Below are positions 1 through 14,954 of a stretch of DNA of 64,000 nt, piece after piece. Every line of letters starts with the position of its first letter. Within the stretch, counting starts at the first letter, position 1. Source of the DNA: Idiomarinaceae bacterium (lineage in GTDB: Bacteria; Pseudomonadota; Gammaproteobacteria; Enterobacterales; Alteromonadaceae); NCBI GenBank assembly GCA_002685255.1, contig NYWU01000010.1, positions 186,001 to 250,000 on the forward strand, read 5' to 3'. The notes under the pieces were generated by a model. The model was not told the DNA's origin and ran no database searches. It worked only from the letters and a program-made list of their open reading frames with translations. The translations under genes were made by a program, and so were the position numbers.

Positions 1-1
1 C

Positions 2-514
2 GGGCATGTGCTAGTTAATCTTTTTAATACCGCCCGTCGGTTTCAGATGGAAGTACAACCCCAGTTGGTACTTTTACAAAAGACCTTACTATATATCGAG
101 GGGTTAGGTCGCCAGTTGTATCCTGAATTGGATTTATGGAAGACCGCTAAACCGTTTTTAGAGCGTTGGATGAATGAGCAACTAGGATGGCGAGCGGTGG
201 TGCGCTCAGTGAAGGAAAACGCGCCTTATTGGGCTGAGAAACTGCCGGAGCTTCCGAACCTATTGTACGATGGGCTGCGCTCTCAACAACGTATTCAAGA
301 GCAACTGGAACGACACCGCGTTGAGCAATTAATGACGCAACAGCAAGCGGCCACCAGTCAGTTTTGGACTATTTTGACGGCAAGCGGGGTTGTCAGTTCG
401 GTATGGTTAATTAGCCAAGGTACTGCTGCTTGGGCGCTTGGTTCTGGTATACTTACCGTAATGGTTGGATTAAAAGCGTGGCGCGCGCGCCCTCAAATTA
501 AGACAAAGGAATAG
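2..514 (+). CDS. ubiB: UbiB family protein kinase-like, C-terminal part (5' end outside window)
   Basis: Frame is open from the window edge; C-terminal text ...[28 protein letters not shown] is typical of UbiB; lies directly upstream of tatABC as in many gammaproteobacteria. Confidence 0.85.
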   Translation, partial: GHVLVNLFNTARRFQMEVQPQLVLLQKTLLYIEGLGRQLYPELDLWKTAKPFLERWMNEQLGWRAVVRSVKENAPYWAEKLPELPNLLYDGLRSQQRIQEQLERHRVEQLMTQQQAATSQFWTILTASGVVSSVWLISQGTAAWALGSGILTVMVGLKAWRARPQIKTKE

Positions 515-521
515 GTGAATT

Positions 522-767
522 ATGAGTCCAGGTCCTTGGCAATTACTGATTTTATTACTCATTATCGTGCTACTTTTTGGTAGTAAGCGCCTACGAAATC
601 TCGGTTCAGACGTTGGCAGTGCTGTGCGCGGCTTTAAAAAGTCAGTGAGCGACGACTCTAAAAAGGATGAAGACGCAAACGAAGACGATGAGCCAACTAA
701 AAACCTGAATCAAAACAAACAAGCGGACAGCACAACCAGCGAATCCGAGAAAGATAAGAACGCCTAA
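522..767 (+). CDS. tatA: Sec-independent translocase subunit TatA
   Basis: Short N-terminal TM, hinge [23 protein letters not shown], acidic tail; synteny with tatB/tatC. Confidence 0.93.
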   Translation: MSPGPWQLLILLLIIVLLFGSKRLRNLGSDVGSAVRGFKKSVSDDSKKDEDANEDDEPTKNLNQNKQADSTTSESEKDKNA

Positions 768-773
768 TTTTTT

Positions 774-1112
774 ATGTTCGATATTGGATTTTGGGAGTTG
801 CTGGTCATTATCGTGGTCGGCCTATTAGTGCTGGGACCCGAGCGCTTGCCATCAGCTTTGCGCGGCGTTCAGCGCGGCATGGCAAAAGTGAAGGCGTTCT
901 CTCAAAACGTACAAAATGAACTTGATCATGAACTCAGAGTTAAAGAGTTACATGAGCATTTGCGAAAGTTCGAACAAGAAGGCAAAGACTTTCACGAATT
1001 GAGTCCTGAGTTACAGCGCTCAATCGTTGAGTTACAAAATGCCGCAGCCGACGTTCAGCGCCCTTACCAAGCGGCAGAAGAATCTGACTCTGAGCCTAAA
1101 AAGCATGACTGA
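774..1112 (+). CDS. tatB: Sec-independent translocase subunit TatB
   Basis: [30 protein letters not shown] motif. Confidence 0.95.
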   Translation: MFDIGFWELLVIIVVGLLVLGPERLPSALRGVQRGMAKVKAFSQNVQNELDHELRVKELHEHLRKFEQEGKDFHELSPELQRSIVELQNAAADVQRPYQAAEESDSEPKKHD

Positions 1113-1827
1113 TTCGCCCCTCCTTAGTCACCTGATCGAACTTCGCAAACGCTTGCTCAGAGCTGTCATCGCAGTGGTGGTCGTGTTTGCTGCGTTAGCT
1201 TATTTTGCTAATGACCTATATCGTTTACTGGCTGACCCGCTCATTCGGTACTTGCCAGAGGGTTCGCAGATGATCGCGACTAATGTCGCGGCACCTTTCT
1301 TCACGCCTTTCAAGCTGACTTTTGTCGTCGCGTTCGCGTTAGCAGTGCCTATTATTTTATGGCAAATATGGGCCTTCATTGCGCCAGGGCTGTACAAAAA
1401 GGAAAAGCGTTTTGTCGTGCCATTATTAGCCAGTAGTACATTGCTGTTCTATCTCGGTATCGCGTTTGCGTACTTCGTTGTGTTGCCATTAGCAATGAGT
1501 TTTTTTATGGCAGCCGCCCCTGACGACATTCAGGTTGCTACGGATATCTCAAATTATCTCGACTTCGTTCTAGCAATATTTATTGCCTTTGGTATCGCCT
1601 TCGAGACACCGGTAGCTATCGTGCTTCTGATATGGTCTGGTGTTACCAACCCAGCGAGTTTACGTAAGAAAAGACCTTACGTTATTGTTGCGGCTTTCAC
1701 CATCGGTATGTTGTTGACACCCCCAGACGTTATCTCACAAACGCTAATGGCGATACCAATGTGGCTATTGTTTGAGCTTGGTCTTATTATTGGAAGCTGG
1801 TATAAACCCAAATTGAACGATAATTAA
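1105..1827 (+). CDS. tatC: Twin-arginine translocase subunit TatC
   Basis: [19 protein letters not shown] start overlaps the tatB end by 8 nt; multi-TM TatC sequence. The ORF track start at 1027 is an upstream extension. Confidence 0.94.
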   Translation: MTDSPLLSHLIELRKRLLRAVIAVVVVFAALAYFANDLYRLLADPLIRYLPEGSQMIATNVAAPFFTPFKLTFVVAFALAVPIILWQIWAFIAPGLYKKEKRFVVPLLASSTLLFYLGIAFAYFVVLPLAMSFFMAAAPDDIQVATDISNYLDFVLAIFIAFGIAFETPVAIVLLIWSGVTNPASLRKKRPYVIVAAFTIGMLLTPPDVISQTLMAIPMWLLFELGLIIGSWYKPKLNDN

Positions 1828-1833
1828 ATTAAA

Positions 1834-2639
1834 GTGGGCTCTATGGAATGGTTTGATGCGGGCGTGAATCTGACACACGCTCGACTTGATCGCCAACTTG
1901 AATCAGTCATCGAAAGGGCGCAGAATGCAGGTGTCCTTAACCAGCTTGTGATAGCCACCAATTTACGTGAGGCTCAATCAGCACTGGAGTTATGCCAGCG
2001 TTTTCCTGACTCATTACATATGACGGTAGGGGTTCACCCGCACGATGCTGATGACGCGCCCCATGACTTACAACAACAGCTTTTACAATTAGCTCAGTCG
2101 CCTTATGTTAAAGCCATAGGTGAGTGTGGCCTTGATTTTAATCGAAATTTCTCGAGTCCAACGAATCAGCAGCGTGTTTTTATTGAGCAAATTGAAGTTG
2201 CTAATGAGCTCAATCTTCCGCTTTATCTGCACGAGCGCGAAGCGCTTAAAGAACAGCTGAGTATACTCGATCGTTATGCTTCCCCTGGATTACCGCGTTT
2301 AACCCATTGTTTTACGGGTGGGCGCATCGCCGCAGATGCTTATAATGAACGTGAACATTGGTTTGGTCTAACGGGCTGGTTGTGCGACGAGCGCAGAAAC
2401 CATGAATTATTGACAGCATTACCGTGGCTTCCGAAACAAAGGACAGTACTTGAGACTGATGCGCCTTTTCTACTACCTCGGAATATTCGTCCACGGCCTC
2501 GCGATAATGAGCCCGCGTTCGTACCTTATATTGGCGAGGTCTTAGCTACGCATTGGGATTTAAGCGTGGCTGACGTCGCAAAGTTGACTACCGCTAATGC
2601 ACACCGCCTGTTTAACCGCGACAAGATGTTGAGTCAAGC

Positions 2640-2643
<4 letters not shown>
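1834..2643 (+). CDS. tatD: TatD family metal-dependent hydrolase
   Basis: GVHPHDAD, IGECGLDFNRNFS, ETDAPFLLPR motifs; follows tatC. Confidence 0.9.
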
Positions 2644-6355
<3,712 letters not shown>

Positions 6356-6356
6356 G

Positions 6357-7622
6357 TTAGTTCTTAGGACCTCTGTGCTTGTTATTGCGATTGCGGTTAC
6401 GATTGTTAGGGTGAGGTCCGCGGCGACGGCGATGTTGATTTCGAGGACGTTTCAAGTCCGTCAAAATCGCAGTCTCATCATACTTGGTTACTGGAATAGC
6501 ATGCCCGATATAATCTTCGATAGCGGGTAGATTATAAACATACTCTTCGCAGGCTAAGCTAATGGCAGCCCCACTCGCACCCGCGCGACCTGTGCGTCCA
6601 ATACGGTGTACGTAATCTTCGCAGTCATCAGGTAAGTCGAAATTATAAACGTGGGTTACCTCTGGGATATGAAGTCCACGCGCTGCCACATCAGTGGCTA
6701 CTAAAATATCGAGATGACCTTCGGCAAAATCATCTAAAATTTTCAGGCGCTTCTTCTGCGGTACGTCGCCGGTTAACAAGCCCACTCGATGTCCGTTAAT
6801 TTCGAGCCATTGGTGAACCTTGTCACATCCATGCTTGGTGTTTGCAAACACAATAGCGCGATCAGGCCAGTCTTCCTCAATCAACGTCAGCAACAGCGGC
6901 ATCTTGTCGTACTTAGACGGATAGAATAGTTCCTCCGAAATACGCACACCGGTTTTTTGTTGAGGCTCTACTTCGACTTTGGTTGGTGCATTCATGTGTT
7001 CATACGCCAGCTCCTGCACACGATAAGATAAAGTCGCAGAGAACAACAAGTTGAGTCGCTCACTCGGGTCTGGCATGGCTTTCAGTAAATACCGGATGTC
7101 GTTGATAAAGCCCAAATCGAACATGCGGTCAGCCTCATCGAGCACCACCACTTCGATATTACTGAGTGGGAATAGGCTTTGTTTGTAGAAGTCAATGATA
7201 CGACCTGTGGTACCAATGATGATGTCCGGCTTGTCGGCCAATTGCTGTTGTTGTGCCTCGTAACCCTCACCGCCATAGATGACTGCTGTTTTGAGACCAC
7301 AGCTTTGCGTTAAGATGTTTGCATCGTTAGCAATTTGTATCGCAAGCTCACGTGTCGGCGCCATAACAATGGCTCGAGGGCCCTGCTCAGACGATTTTTG
7401 CGATTGCATTAATCGGTTGAAAGTTGCCAACAAAAATGCCAAGGTTTTGCCAGTGCCTGTTTGGGCTTGACCTGCAACATCTTGATTAGCGAGCGCTACC
7501 GGTAGGCTAAGTGCTTGAATGGGTGTACAATTTTCGAATCCTGCAGACGCAAGTGCCTGTTGGATTTTTTCATGCAAACCCAGCGTTTCGAATCGAGTTT
7601 CAGTTAAATGTGTTTTATTCAT
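6357..7622 (-). CDS. rhlB: ATP-dependent RNA helicase RhlB
   Basis: DEAD-box motifs [31 protein letters not shown]; basic C-terminal tail; divergent from trxA. Confidence 0.92.
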   Translation of the reverse strand: MNKTHLTETRFETLGLHEKIQQALASAGFENCTPIQALSLPVALANQDVAGQAQTGTGKTLAFLLATFNRLMQSQKSSEQGPRAIVMAPTRELAIQIANDANILTQSCGLKTAVIYGGEGYEAQQQQLADKPDIIIGTTGRIIDFYKQSLFPLSNIEVVVLDEADRMFDLGFINDIRYLLKAMPDPSERLNLLFSATLSYRVQELAYEHMNAPTKVEVEPQQKTGVRISEELFYPSKYDKMPLLLTLIEEDWPDRAIVFANTKHGCDKVHQWLEINGHRVGLLTGDVPQKKRLKILDDFAEGHLDILVATDVAARGLHIPEVTHVYNFDLPDDCEDYVHRIGRTGRAGASGAAISLACEEYVYNLPAIEDYIGHAIPVTKYDETAILTDLKRPRNQHRRRRGPHPNNRNRNRNNKHRGPKN

Positions 7623-7715
7623 AGGTTATAAGCATATCAGTTTGCGCTTGTAATCAAAAACAGAAATAATATCATCATACACACATTAGTCGCGAAAAGA
7701 GTAGCGGAGATTAAC

Positions 7716-8042
7716 ATGAGTGACGTAATTGTTCAGCTTAGCGATGACAGCTTTGAAGCGGATGTCATCAATTCTGATAAACCTGTATTAGTAGATTTTT
7801 GGGCCGAGTGGTGTGGCCCATGTAAGATGATCGCACCTATTTTGGACGACATCTCTAAAGACTACGAAGGTCGTTTGACCATCGGCAAGCTGAACGTAGA
7901 CCATAACGATCAGACTCCACCAAAATATGGTATTCGTGGCATTCCCACGTTGCTGTTGTTCAAAAACGGTGAAGTGGTTGCAACCAAAGTAGGTGCGTTG
8001 TCTCGAGCTCAGTTAACTGAGTTTCTTGATCAACACATCTAA
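7716..8042 (+). CDS. trxA: Thioredoxin TrxA
   Basis: WAEWCGPCK active site, 108 aa. Confidence 0.97.
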   Translation: MSDVIVQLSDDSFEADVINSDKPVLVDFWAEWCGPCKMIAPILDDISKDYEGRLTIGKLNVDHNDQTPPKYGIRGIPTLLLFKNGEVVATKVGALSRAQLTEFLDQHI

Positions 8043-8050
8043 TTGATCGT

Positions 8051-8079
8051 AAAAAACGGCGTCCATGACGCCGTTTTTT
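8051..8079. terminator. Bidirectional-looking intrinsic terminator after trxA
   Basis: aaaaaacggcgtc-cat-gacgccgtttttt, perfect 13-bp stem including A/T tracts. Confidence 0.85.
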
Positions 8080-8306
8080 AATTTTTATGGCCTAAAAACT
8101 GGACGAATCCGAAGTTTGGTGTTAGGTTTTGCTCATTAACTGAGCATCGAGGCAATGTGCGCTAGTCATTGCACGCAAAATAAGTCTTTCTTGACTCGAT
8201 TTCCAACCGCTCGGAATCCAAATTTCAAATTTTAATGTAACCCTAACTTATAACCTAAGCGAGTCCTTACCGACTTTGTGATGAATCGATAATTCGAAAC
8301 CCTCCT
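8080..8306 (+). promoter_or_regulatory. Long rho 5' leader (candidate Rho autoregulatory region)
   Basis: About 227 nt of non-coding sequence between the trxA terminator and the rho ATG with small hairpins; E. coli rho has an autoregulated leader in the same position. Confidence 0.5.
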
Positions 8307-9575
8307 ATGAATCTGACTGAACTTAAAAATAAACCTGTAAACGAATTAGTAGAACTAGCCGATAGCATGGGCCTTGAAAACATGGCTCGTCTGCGTAAAC
8401 AAGATATTATCTTCGCGATTTTAAAGGCGCACGCCAAAAGTGGTGAGGATATATACGGCGGTGGTGTCCTAGAAATATTGCAAGATGGCTTTGGCTTTTT
8501 ACGCTCAGCCGATTCTTCATATCTCGCGGGACCCGATGACATTTATGTCTCGCCGAGTCAGATCCGACGCTTTAATTTACGCACCGGTGATACGATTGGC
8601 GGTAAGATCCGTCCTCCGAAAGACAGCGAACGCTACTTTGCTCTACTAAAAATCCGTGAAGTTAATTTTGATAAACCAGAAAACTCACGTAATAAGATCC
8701 TTTTCGAAAACCTGACGCCTCTTCATGCGAATGAGCGCTTCCATCTTGAACGTGGTAACGGCAGTACTGAAGACATTACTGCACGCGTGCTCGATTTATC
8801 AGCACCTATCGGTAAAGGTCAGCGTGGTCTTATCGTTGCACCACCTAAAGCGGGTAAAACCATGTTGCTGCAGAACATCGCAACGTCGTTAGCAGCGAAT
8901 CATCCTGAAGCCGAACTCATCGTATTGCTGATTGATGAGCGTCCAGAAGAAGTGACTGAGATGCATCGCTTGGTAAAAGGTGAAGTCGTTGCATCGACGT
9001 TTGATGAACCAGCAAACCGTCACGTGCAGGTTGCGGAAATGGTCATTGAGAAGGCTAAGCGCCTAGTTGAACACAAGAAAGATGTGGTTATCTTGCTCGA
9101 TTCAATCACGCGTTTAGCGCGTGCTTATAACACCGTGATTCCTAGTTCAGGTAAAGTCCTGACTGGTGGTGTTGATGCCAATGCGCTGCATAAGCCTAAG
9201 CGTTTCTTTGGTGCTGCGCGTAATGTTGAGGAAGGTGGTAGCTTAACCATTATTGCGACGGCGTTGATTGATACCGGCTCGAAGATGGATGAAGTGATCT
9301 ACGAGGAGTTTAAAGGTACTGGTAACATGGAGTTGCATTTGAACCGTAAGCTGGCGGAACGTCGTGTGTTCCCTGCTATCGACTTCAATCGCTCGGGTAC
9401 TCGCCGTGAAGAACTTCTAACCTCACAAGACGAACTACAGAAGATGTGGATACTACGTAAGATTATGAACCCGATGGGTGAAGTTGAGGCCATGGAATTC
9501 TTAATCGACCGTCTGCAAATGACCAAAACCAATGACGAATTCTTTGAGTCGATGAAGCGTCAACGCAATAGCTAA
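8307..9575 (+). CDS. rho: Transcription termination factor Rho
   Basis: [52 protein letters not shown]; typical full-length Rho. Confidence 0.98.
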   Translation: MNLTELKNKPVNELVELADSMGLENMARLRKQDIIFAILKAHAKSGEDIYGGGVLEILQDGFGFLRSADSSYLAGPDDIYVSPSQIRRFNLRTGDTIGGKIRPPKDSERYFALLKIREVNFDKPENSRNKILFENLTPLHANERFHLERGNGSTEDITARVLDLSAPIGKGQRGLIVAPPKAGKTMLLQNIATSLAANHPEAELIVLLIDERPEEVTEMHRLVKGEVVASTFDEPANRHVQVAEMVIEKAKRLVEHKKDVVILLDSITRLARAYNTVIPSSGKVLTGGVDANALHKPKRFFGAARNVEEGGSLTIIATALIDTGSKMDEVIYEEFKGTGNMELHLNRKLAERRVFPAIDFNRSGTRREELLTSQDELQKMWILRKIMNPMGEVEAMEFLIDRLQMTKTNDEFFESMKRQRNS

Positions 9576-9578
9576 CCT

Positions 9579-11051
9579 ATGAAATATCAAGATCTGCGTG
9601 ATTTTATTCAGCAGCTTGAGGGGAAAGGTGAACTCAAGCGTATTCAACACGAGATCGATCCATACTTAGAAATGACAGAAATTGCCGACCGCACGCTAAA
9701 AGCGGGCGGGCCGGCATTGTTATTTGAGAATGTGAAAGGTCACTCGATTCCTGTGCTTGCCAACTTGTTTGGTACGCCTGACCGTGTCGCTATGGGTATG
9801 GGACAAACATCGGTCACAGCGCTGCGTGATGTCGGTAAGCTACTGGCTTTTTTGAAAGAGCCTGAACCTCCTAAAGGTTTCAAAGACGCGCTTAATCTAT
9901 TACCCACGTACAAAAAAGTGCTAAGCATGGCACCTAAGTCGATTAAAAAAGCGCCTTGCCAAGAAGTGGTTGTCGAAGGTGATGACGTTGACTTGACGCA
10001 GTTGCCTATTCAATATTGTTGGCCGGGTGATGCTGCGCCGTTAATTACGTGGGGTTTAACGATTACTCGAGGTCCGCACAAAGAGCGTCAGAACTTGGGT
10101 ATTTATCGACAACAGGTTCTGGGCAAAAATAAGCTCATCATGCGCTGGTTGTCGCATCGTGGCGGTGCGCTCGACTTCCAGGAATGGTGTCAGCAAAACC
10201 CGGGCAAACGGTTTCCTGTGTCGGTCGCTTTGGGCGCTGATCCGGCGACTATTTTGGGGGCTGTTACGCCGGTTCCAGACAGTTTATCGGAATACGCCTT
10301 TGCTGGCTTGTTACGCGATAGTCGCACACAAGTGACTCAGAGTGTGAGCAATGACTTACAAGTGCCAGCCCACGCCGAGATGATCTTAGAAGGCTATATT
10401 GAGCCTGGCGAAATGGCGCCAGAAGGACCTTACGGCGACCATACAGGTTATTACAACGAGGTGGATGAGTTCCCTGTATTTACAGTGACTCACATTACAC
10501 ATCGTAACGACCCTATCTACCACAGCACCTATACCGGGCGTCCGCCGGATGAACCCGCCGTATTGGGTGTTGCATTGAACGAAGTGTTTATTCCGCTTTT
10601 ACAAAAGCAATTTCCAGAAATAGTCGACTTTTACTTGCCGCCTGAAGGGTGCTCGTATCGCTTGGCCGTCGTGACCATGAAGAAACAATACCCCGGTCAT
10701 GCGAAGCGTGTAATGATGGGCGTTTGGTCTTTTTTACGTCAATTTATGTATACCAAGTTTGTCATCGTATGTGACGATGATGTCAACGCGCGTGATTGGA
10801 AAGACGTGATTTGGGCGATGACAACGCGTATGGATCCAGCGCGAGATACAACGATGGTTGAGCATACGCCAATCGACTATTTAGACTTTGCTTCACCGGT
10901 TTCGGGTCTGGGCTCAAAAATGGGCATGGATGCCACGAACAAGTGGCCCGGGGAGACCCATCGCGAGTGGGGTGAACCCATCGTGATGAGTGAAGCAGTC
11001 AAGCAGCGCGTTGATTCGCTGTGGGATGAATTAAATATTTTGGAGAAGTAA
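9579..11051 (+). CDS. ubiD: 4-hydroxy-3-polyprenylbenzoate decarboxylase UbiD
   Basis: [22 protein letters not shown]...[21 protein letters not shown]; 490 aa. Confidence 0.95.
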   Translation: MKYQDLRDFIQQLEGKGELKRIQHEIDPYLEMTEIADRTLKAGGPALLFENVKGHSIPVLANLFGTPDRVAMGMGQTSVTALRDVGKLLAFLKEPEPPKGFKDALNLLPTYKKVLSMAPKSIKKAPCQEVVVEGDDVDLTQLPIQYCWPGDAAPLITWGLTITRGPHKERQNLGIYRQQVLGKNKLIMRWLSHRGGALDFQEWCQQNPGKRFPVSVALGADPATILGAVTPVPDSLSEYAFAGLLRDSRTQVTQSVSNDLQVPAHAEMILEGYIEPGEMAPEGPYGDHTGYYNEVDEFPVFTVTHITHRNDPIYHSTYTGRPPDEPAVLGVALNEVFIPLLQKQFPEIVDFYLPPEGCSYRLAVVTMKKQYPGHAKRVMMGVWSFLRQFMYTKFVIVCDDDVNARDWKDVIWAMTTRMDPARDTTMVEHTPIDYLDFASPVSGLGSKMGMDATNKWPGETHREWGEPIVMSEAVKQRVDSLWDELNILEK

Positions 11052-11753
11052 ATGTCGCAAGTGATGCACTGTAAAGCGCATGTGAGCCGTCAGTTAGCAG
11101 AGCACGTCTGGGAAGTCAGTGTGACCTTACCTGAGGCGACAAAATTTGAAGCGGGCCAATACTTAATGGTGGTGATGGGCGAGCGTGATAAACGCCCATT
11201 TAGCATTGCGTCGGCACCGACTGCGCATAAAGAATGGTTACTTCATATTGGCGCGCCACCGGATAACAGCTACGCGACAGAAGTGTTAGATGTTATAAAA
11301 GACAAAGGTGAACTCACGATTGAAGCACCGGCAGGCGAGGCTGTATTTAAGTCCGATCGTGCTGGAGATACGGTGTTGATTGCCGGAGGTACGGGCTTCT
11401 CTTATACGTACTCTATTCTGCAAAAACTGCTGACAGATGGCCTAGATAAACCCGTTTATTTTTATTGGGGTGCAAAGTCGGCGAATGATCTTTATTTGCA
11501 TGAGGAACTGCAGGCATTAGCAGTCGACCACCCATTATTTACTTACCATCCTGTGCTCGAAGAGGCGCCGCAGGGTTGGCCTTACGGGGTTGGTTTAGTC
11601 CACCATGAAGTGATGGCTCAGCAATCGAATTTGTCGGAATGTCAGATCTATATGGCTGGACGTTTTGAAATGGTTCGTGTCATTCGTGATGATTTTACGG
11701 CACGTGATGTGCCGATGGAAAATATGCACGGTGACGCATTGGCATTCATCTAG
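11052..11753 (+). CDS. fre: NAD(P)H-flavin reductase
   Basis: RPFSIASAP, LIAGGTGFSYTYSILQ; directly follows ubiD. Confidence 0.88.
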   Translation: MSQVMHCKAHVSRQLAEHVWEVSVTLPEATKFEAGQYLMVVMGERDKRPFSIASAPTAHKEWLLHIGAPPDNSYATEVLDVIKDKGELTIEAPAGEAVFKSDRAGDTVLIAGGTGFSYTYSILQKLLTDGLDKPVYFYWGAKSANDLYLHEELQALAVDHPLFTYHPVLEEAPQGWPYGVGLVHHEVMAQQSNLSECQIYMAGRFEMVRVIRDDFTARDVPMENMHGDALAFI

Positions 11754-11755
11754 GT

Positions 11756-11783
11756 TTGCCAATTTTAAACAAGGCGTTATACT
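11756..11783 (+). promoter_or_regulatory. Candidate sigma70 promoter upstream of TPP riboswitch
   Basis: TTGCCA (11756) - 16 nt - TATACT (11778). Confidence 0.5.
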
Positions 11784-11793
11784 AGCGCCCGAG

Positions 11794-11875
11794 TACCAAG
11801 GGGTGCCTTTTTAGGCTGAGATGCGAAAGCGAACCCTTTTTACCTGATCCGGTTAATACTGGCGTAGGGATGGTA
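11794..11875 (+). ncRNA. TPP riboswitch (THI element)
   Basis: Contains GGGGTGCC...GGCTGAGA...ACCC...ACCTGATCCGGTTAATACTGGCGTAGGGA; P1 closed by TACCA (11794) / TGGTA (11871). Confidence 0.95.
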
Positions 11876-11971
11876 AAGTCTCGCATACAATGAGTGAATA
11901 ACCTCCTTCAGTATCAGTCTCTGACTGATCCAACCGGGTCGTTTCTTTGCAGTCAATAAGGGAAATGATCC

Positions 11972-14086
11972 ATGCATAACAACAGTTTTAAACTATCTGC
12001 GCTTCTGGTCGGTGTACTGAGCAGCACTTCTGTTTGGGCACAAGACACCAACGAAACCACTATTGATGAATCCATTGAGGTGGTCGGTGACTTTCAGAAG
12101 CAGACCATCACACAGACCACTCGCAGCATCGCGATCGTCGATGAAAATGCAATGCAGCAACGCGCATCGCGCCACCTGCAAGACGTGTTGAACTCAGTTG
12201 CTAACGTCAATTTTTCGGGTGGCTCCAGTACGGCGCGTTTCATTCAGATCCGCGGTATTGGCGAGCGCTCGCAATTCGTTGATGCAATTAATCCATCGGT
12301 AGGCTTGGTTATCGATGGTATTGACTATTCGGGGTTAGGCTCTGCGGCGACATTATTCGATGTCGGACAAGTGGAGGTCTATCGCGGCCCGCAAAGTGGT
12401 CGGTTTGGCGTTAATGGGTTAGCGGGTATGGTGTTGCTCGAGTCGAATCAACCCACCGAGATTACGAGTGGTGAGTGGCTAATCGGTGTGGGCAACTACT
12501 CTGAGAGCACACTGGCTGGTGCTGTAGGCGGCTCTTTGGGCGCGTTGGGCAATGCGCGCTTATCCCTCATGCAGTTTGACCAAGATGGCTATACCGAAAA
12601 TACTTTTCTAAACCGCGATGATACAGAGCAACGTGATGAGTTCACTGCACGCTTAAGTATCGACACTCAGCTCGGGCAAGATTGGCTTTTAAAAACACGT
12701 ATCCACAAAATGGATATTGATAACGGCTACGATGCTTTTAGTTTAGAGAACAACCGTACCACCCTATCCGATGAACCTGGGTTTGATCGTTTGGATTCAA
12801 CGGCTGCGCGATTACAGCTGGATTACAGCGGCTTTGAAAAATTCACGATTGAAACCGCGGTTAACGTGCTCAGCGCTGACAAAGATTACGCGTTTGACGA
12901 AGACTGGACTTATGTCGGTATTGCTCCCGGTTGGGAGTACTCTTCTTTTGACGCGTATTATCGTGAGCGAGATGACGTGACGGCTGAAATCCGCTTTACC
13001 TCGGATGCGCCGATTGACTTGTGGGGATTGCCAACAGACTGGACAGCCGGTGTTTACTATTACAGCAAAGACGTGAATCTAATCCGTGATTACTATAATT
13101 GGGATATCGGTTCACCAAGTATTTTCGGCAGTAGTTACGAAACTCAAAACCAAGCGATCTATGGCGAGCTGGTTCAGCAAGTCAACGATAATTGGAGCTG
13201 GATTGCTGGCTTGCGTGTCGAACGTTACGACAATGATTATGTTGATAGTAACGGCGTGGTCGCAGAGCCTAGCGATACCATGATTGGTGGTAACCTAAGT
13301 CTGCGCTATCAATATGCGTCGCAAAGTTATGCTTATGCAACGCTAGCACGGGGGTATAAAGCGGGCGGCGTCAATGGAGAGGCATTGGGACGTGCGAAAG
13401 ATCAACAACTCGAGGAGCTTGAAGCTTACTTACTTGATCGCGCCACTTTTGCTCCTGAAATTTTATGGAATGCGGAGGTAGGCATGAAAGCCACGCGCAG
13501 CGATTGGAGTTATCGGGTTGCTGCGTTTTACAACTGGCGTGATGATGTACAGCTCAAGAGCTGGGTCAATCGCAATCAGTCGTTCGTGGGTTACATTGAG
13601 AACGCCGCACAAGGCAGTAATTATGGGTTAGAAGCCGAGCTAAGATACCGTCTGAGTGATTCCATCAGTGCGTTTGCATCATTAGGCTGGTTGGATACGG
13701 AAATCGATGGCTTCGTGACTGAAGATGGCATGGATATGAGCGGACGAGACCAAGCTCATGCACCTAACTACCAAGCCAACATTGGCTTAGAGGGCCAATT
13801 GACGAATGCGTTGAGCTGGAGTGTTCAAACCGATCTAAAAGATGGCTTTTACTTCTCTAACTCACACAATCAACAAGCCGATAGTATGGCCTTGCTGCAC
13901 GCGCAACTTAATTACGATTGGAACCAGTGGCGTTTTACCCTTTGGGGACGTAACTTAACCGATGAAGACTACGAAATTCGAGGTTTCTATTTTGGTAACG
14001 ACCCGCGCGATGAATACGTGACGGAAACCTACGTCCAATATGGTGAGCCGCGTCGATTTGGCCTCACCGCACGTTACACATTTTAA
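11972..14086 (+). CDS. TonB-dependent outer membrane receptor, predicted thiamine uptake
   Basis: Signal peptide (...SVWAQD), plug domain, beta-barrel, terminal ...FGLTARYTF; lies behind the TPP riboswitch. Confidence 0.88.
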   Translation: MHNNSFKLSALLVGVLSSTSVWAQDTNETTIDESIEVVGDFQKQTITQTTRSIAIVDENAMQQRASRHLQDVLNSVANVNFSGGSSTARFIQIRGIGERSQFVDAINPSVGLVIDGIDYSGLGSAATLFDVGQVEVYRGPQSGRFGVNGLAGMVLLESNQPTEITSGEWLIGVGNYSESTLAGAVGGSLGALGNARLSLMQFDQDGYTENTFLNRDDTEQRDEFTARLSIDTQLGQDWLLKTRIHKMDIDNGYDAFSLENNRTTLSDEPGFDRLDSTAARLQLDYSGFEKFTIETAVNVLSADKDYAFDEDWTYVGIAPGWEYSSFDAYYRERDDVTAEIRFTSDAPIDLWGLPTDWTAGVYYYSKDVNLIRDYYNWDIGSPSIFGSSYETQNQAIYGELVQQVNDNWSWIAGLRVERYDNDYVDSNGVVAEPSDTMIGGNLSLRYQYASQSYAYATLARGYKAGGVNGEALGRAKDQQLEELEAYLLDRATFAPEILWNAEVGMKATRSDWSYRVAAFYNWRDDVQLKSWVNRNQSFVGYIENAAQGSNYGLEAELRYRLSDSISAFASLGWLDTEIDGFVTEDGMDMSGRDQAHAPNYQANIGLEGQLTNALSWSVQTDLKDGFYFSNSHNQQADSMALLHAQLNYDWNQWRFTLWGRNLTDEDYEIRGFYFGNDPRDEYVTETYVQYGEPRRFGLTARYTF

Positions 14087-14095
14087 GGAGGTTGT

Positions 14096-14356
14096 ATGCC
14101 ATTTTCTGCAGAACTCTCGCTCTATCCGCTTGCAAATAATTACATAGAGGTGATTCAAGCGTTTATCGATAGACTGAATGAGTATCCCGATTTAACCGTG
14201 CTCACTAACACCATGAGCACACAAGTATTTGGTGAGCTTGAAGTGGTTATGGGCGCTCTGACGAAGGAGCTCAAGTGGTTATACGATCGGGTGCCATCGC
14301 AGGTGCTTGTTTGTAAGTTTATCAATAAAGACCTGACCCCTGACCATGTTAAGTGA
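14096..14356 (+). CDS. YkoF / thiamine-binding family small protein
   Basis: MPFSAELSLYPLANNYIEVIQAFIDRLNE...VLTNTMSTQVFGELEVVM resembles the YkoF thiamine/HMP-binding fold; operon context. Confidence 0.7.
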   Translation: MPFSAELSLYPLANNYIEVIQAFIDRLNEYPDLTVLTNTMSTQVFGELEVVMGALTKELKWLYDRVPSQVLVCKFINKDLTPDHVK

Positions 14357-14954
14357 GTTAATGGATCAACTTATGCTGAGCTCCTTTTGGGAGCTCGGCG
14401 CTTTGCTACTTGCGCTTGCTTACTTAGTGCTCGCCGCGCATCAAAGGCAATGGTGTTGGCTCGCGGCGGGAGTAAGCTGCTGTGTTTACGCAAGCATCTT
14501 TTGGGATGCAAAGCTGTATATGGAATCGTTACTACAAGTGATTTACGTCATCATGGCAGGTTATGGTTGGTGGCAATGGCGACAACAGGGAAGTGCGATT
14601 GACGAAAATCAACGCGGCCATCATTACTCTTTTAAATGGCATCTCAAGCAATGGGCGTGGGTTTCAGTGGCTGCCGTGGTTACCGCCTTACTGTTACAAA
14701 CTTATACCGATGCAGATGCAGTCTGGCTTGATACCTTTACGACCGCATTTAGCCTATTAGCAACCTACTTGGTGACTAAAAAGGCGATGGAAACGTGGTG
14801 GTATTGGCTGGTGATCGATTCGGTCTACGTCTATCTCTATCTAAGTAAAGGCTTTGTCGCCACAGCCATGCTGTTCGTGGTCTACCTGGTACTTGTGGTG
14901 TATGCCATGTATCGTTGGCGAGTGGATGAAGAACCTGCGGCTCAGGCGACATGA
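14346..14954 (+). CDS. pnuT: PnuC-family nicotinamide riboside/thiamine transporter (PnuT-like)
   Basis: About 200 aa, 7 TMs, YASIFWDAKLYMESLLQVIYVIMAGYGWWQW signature; riboswitch operon. Confidence 0.85.
   Translation: MLSELMDQLMLSSFWELGALLLALAYLVLAAHQRQWCWLAAGVSCCVYASIFWDAKLYMESLLQVIYVIMAGYGWWQWRQQGSAIDENQRGHHYSFKWHLKQWAWVSVAAVVTALLLQTYTDADAVWLDTFTTAFSLLATYLVTKKAMETWWYWLVIDSVYVYLYLSKGFVATAMLFVVYLVLVVYAMYRWRVDEEPAAQAT

Noticed and set aside
1027-1104. Track's extended TatC start
   Set aside because: Extension lies within tatB; the ATG at 1105 gives the canonical TatC N-terminus
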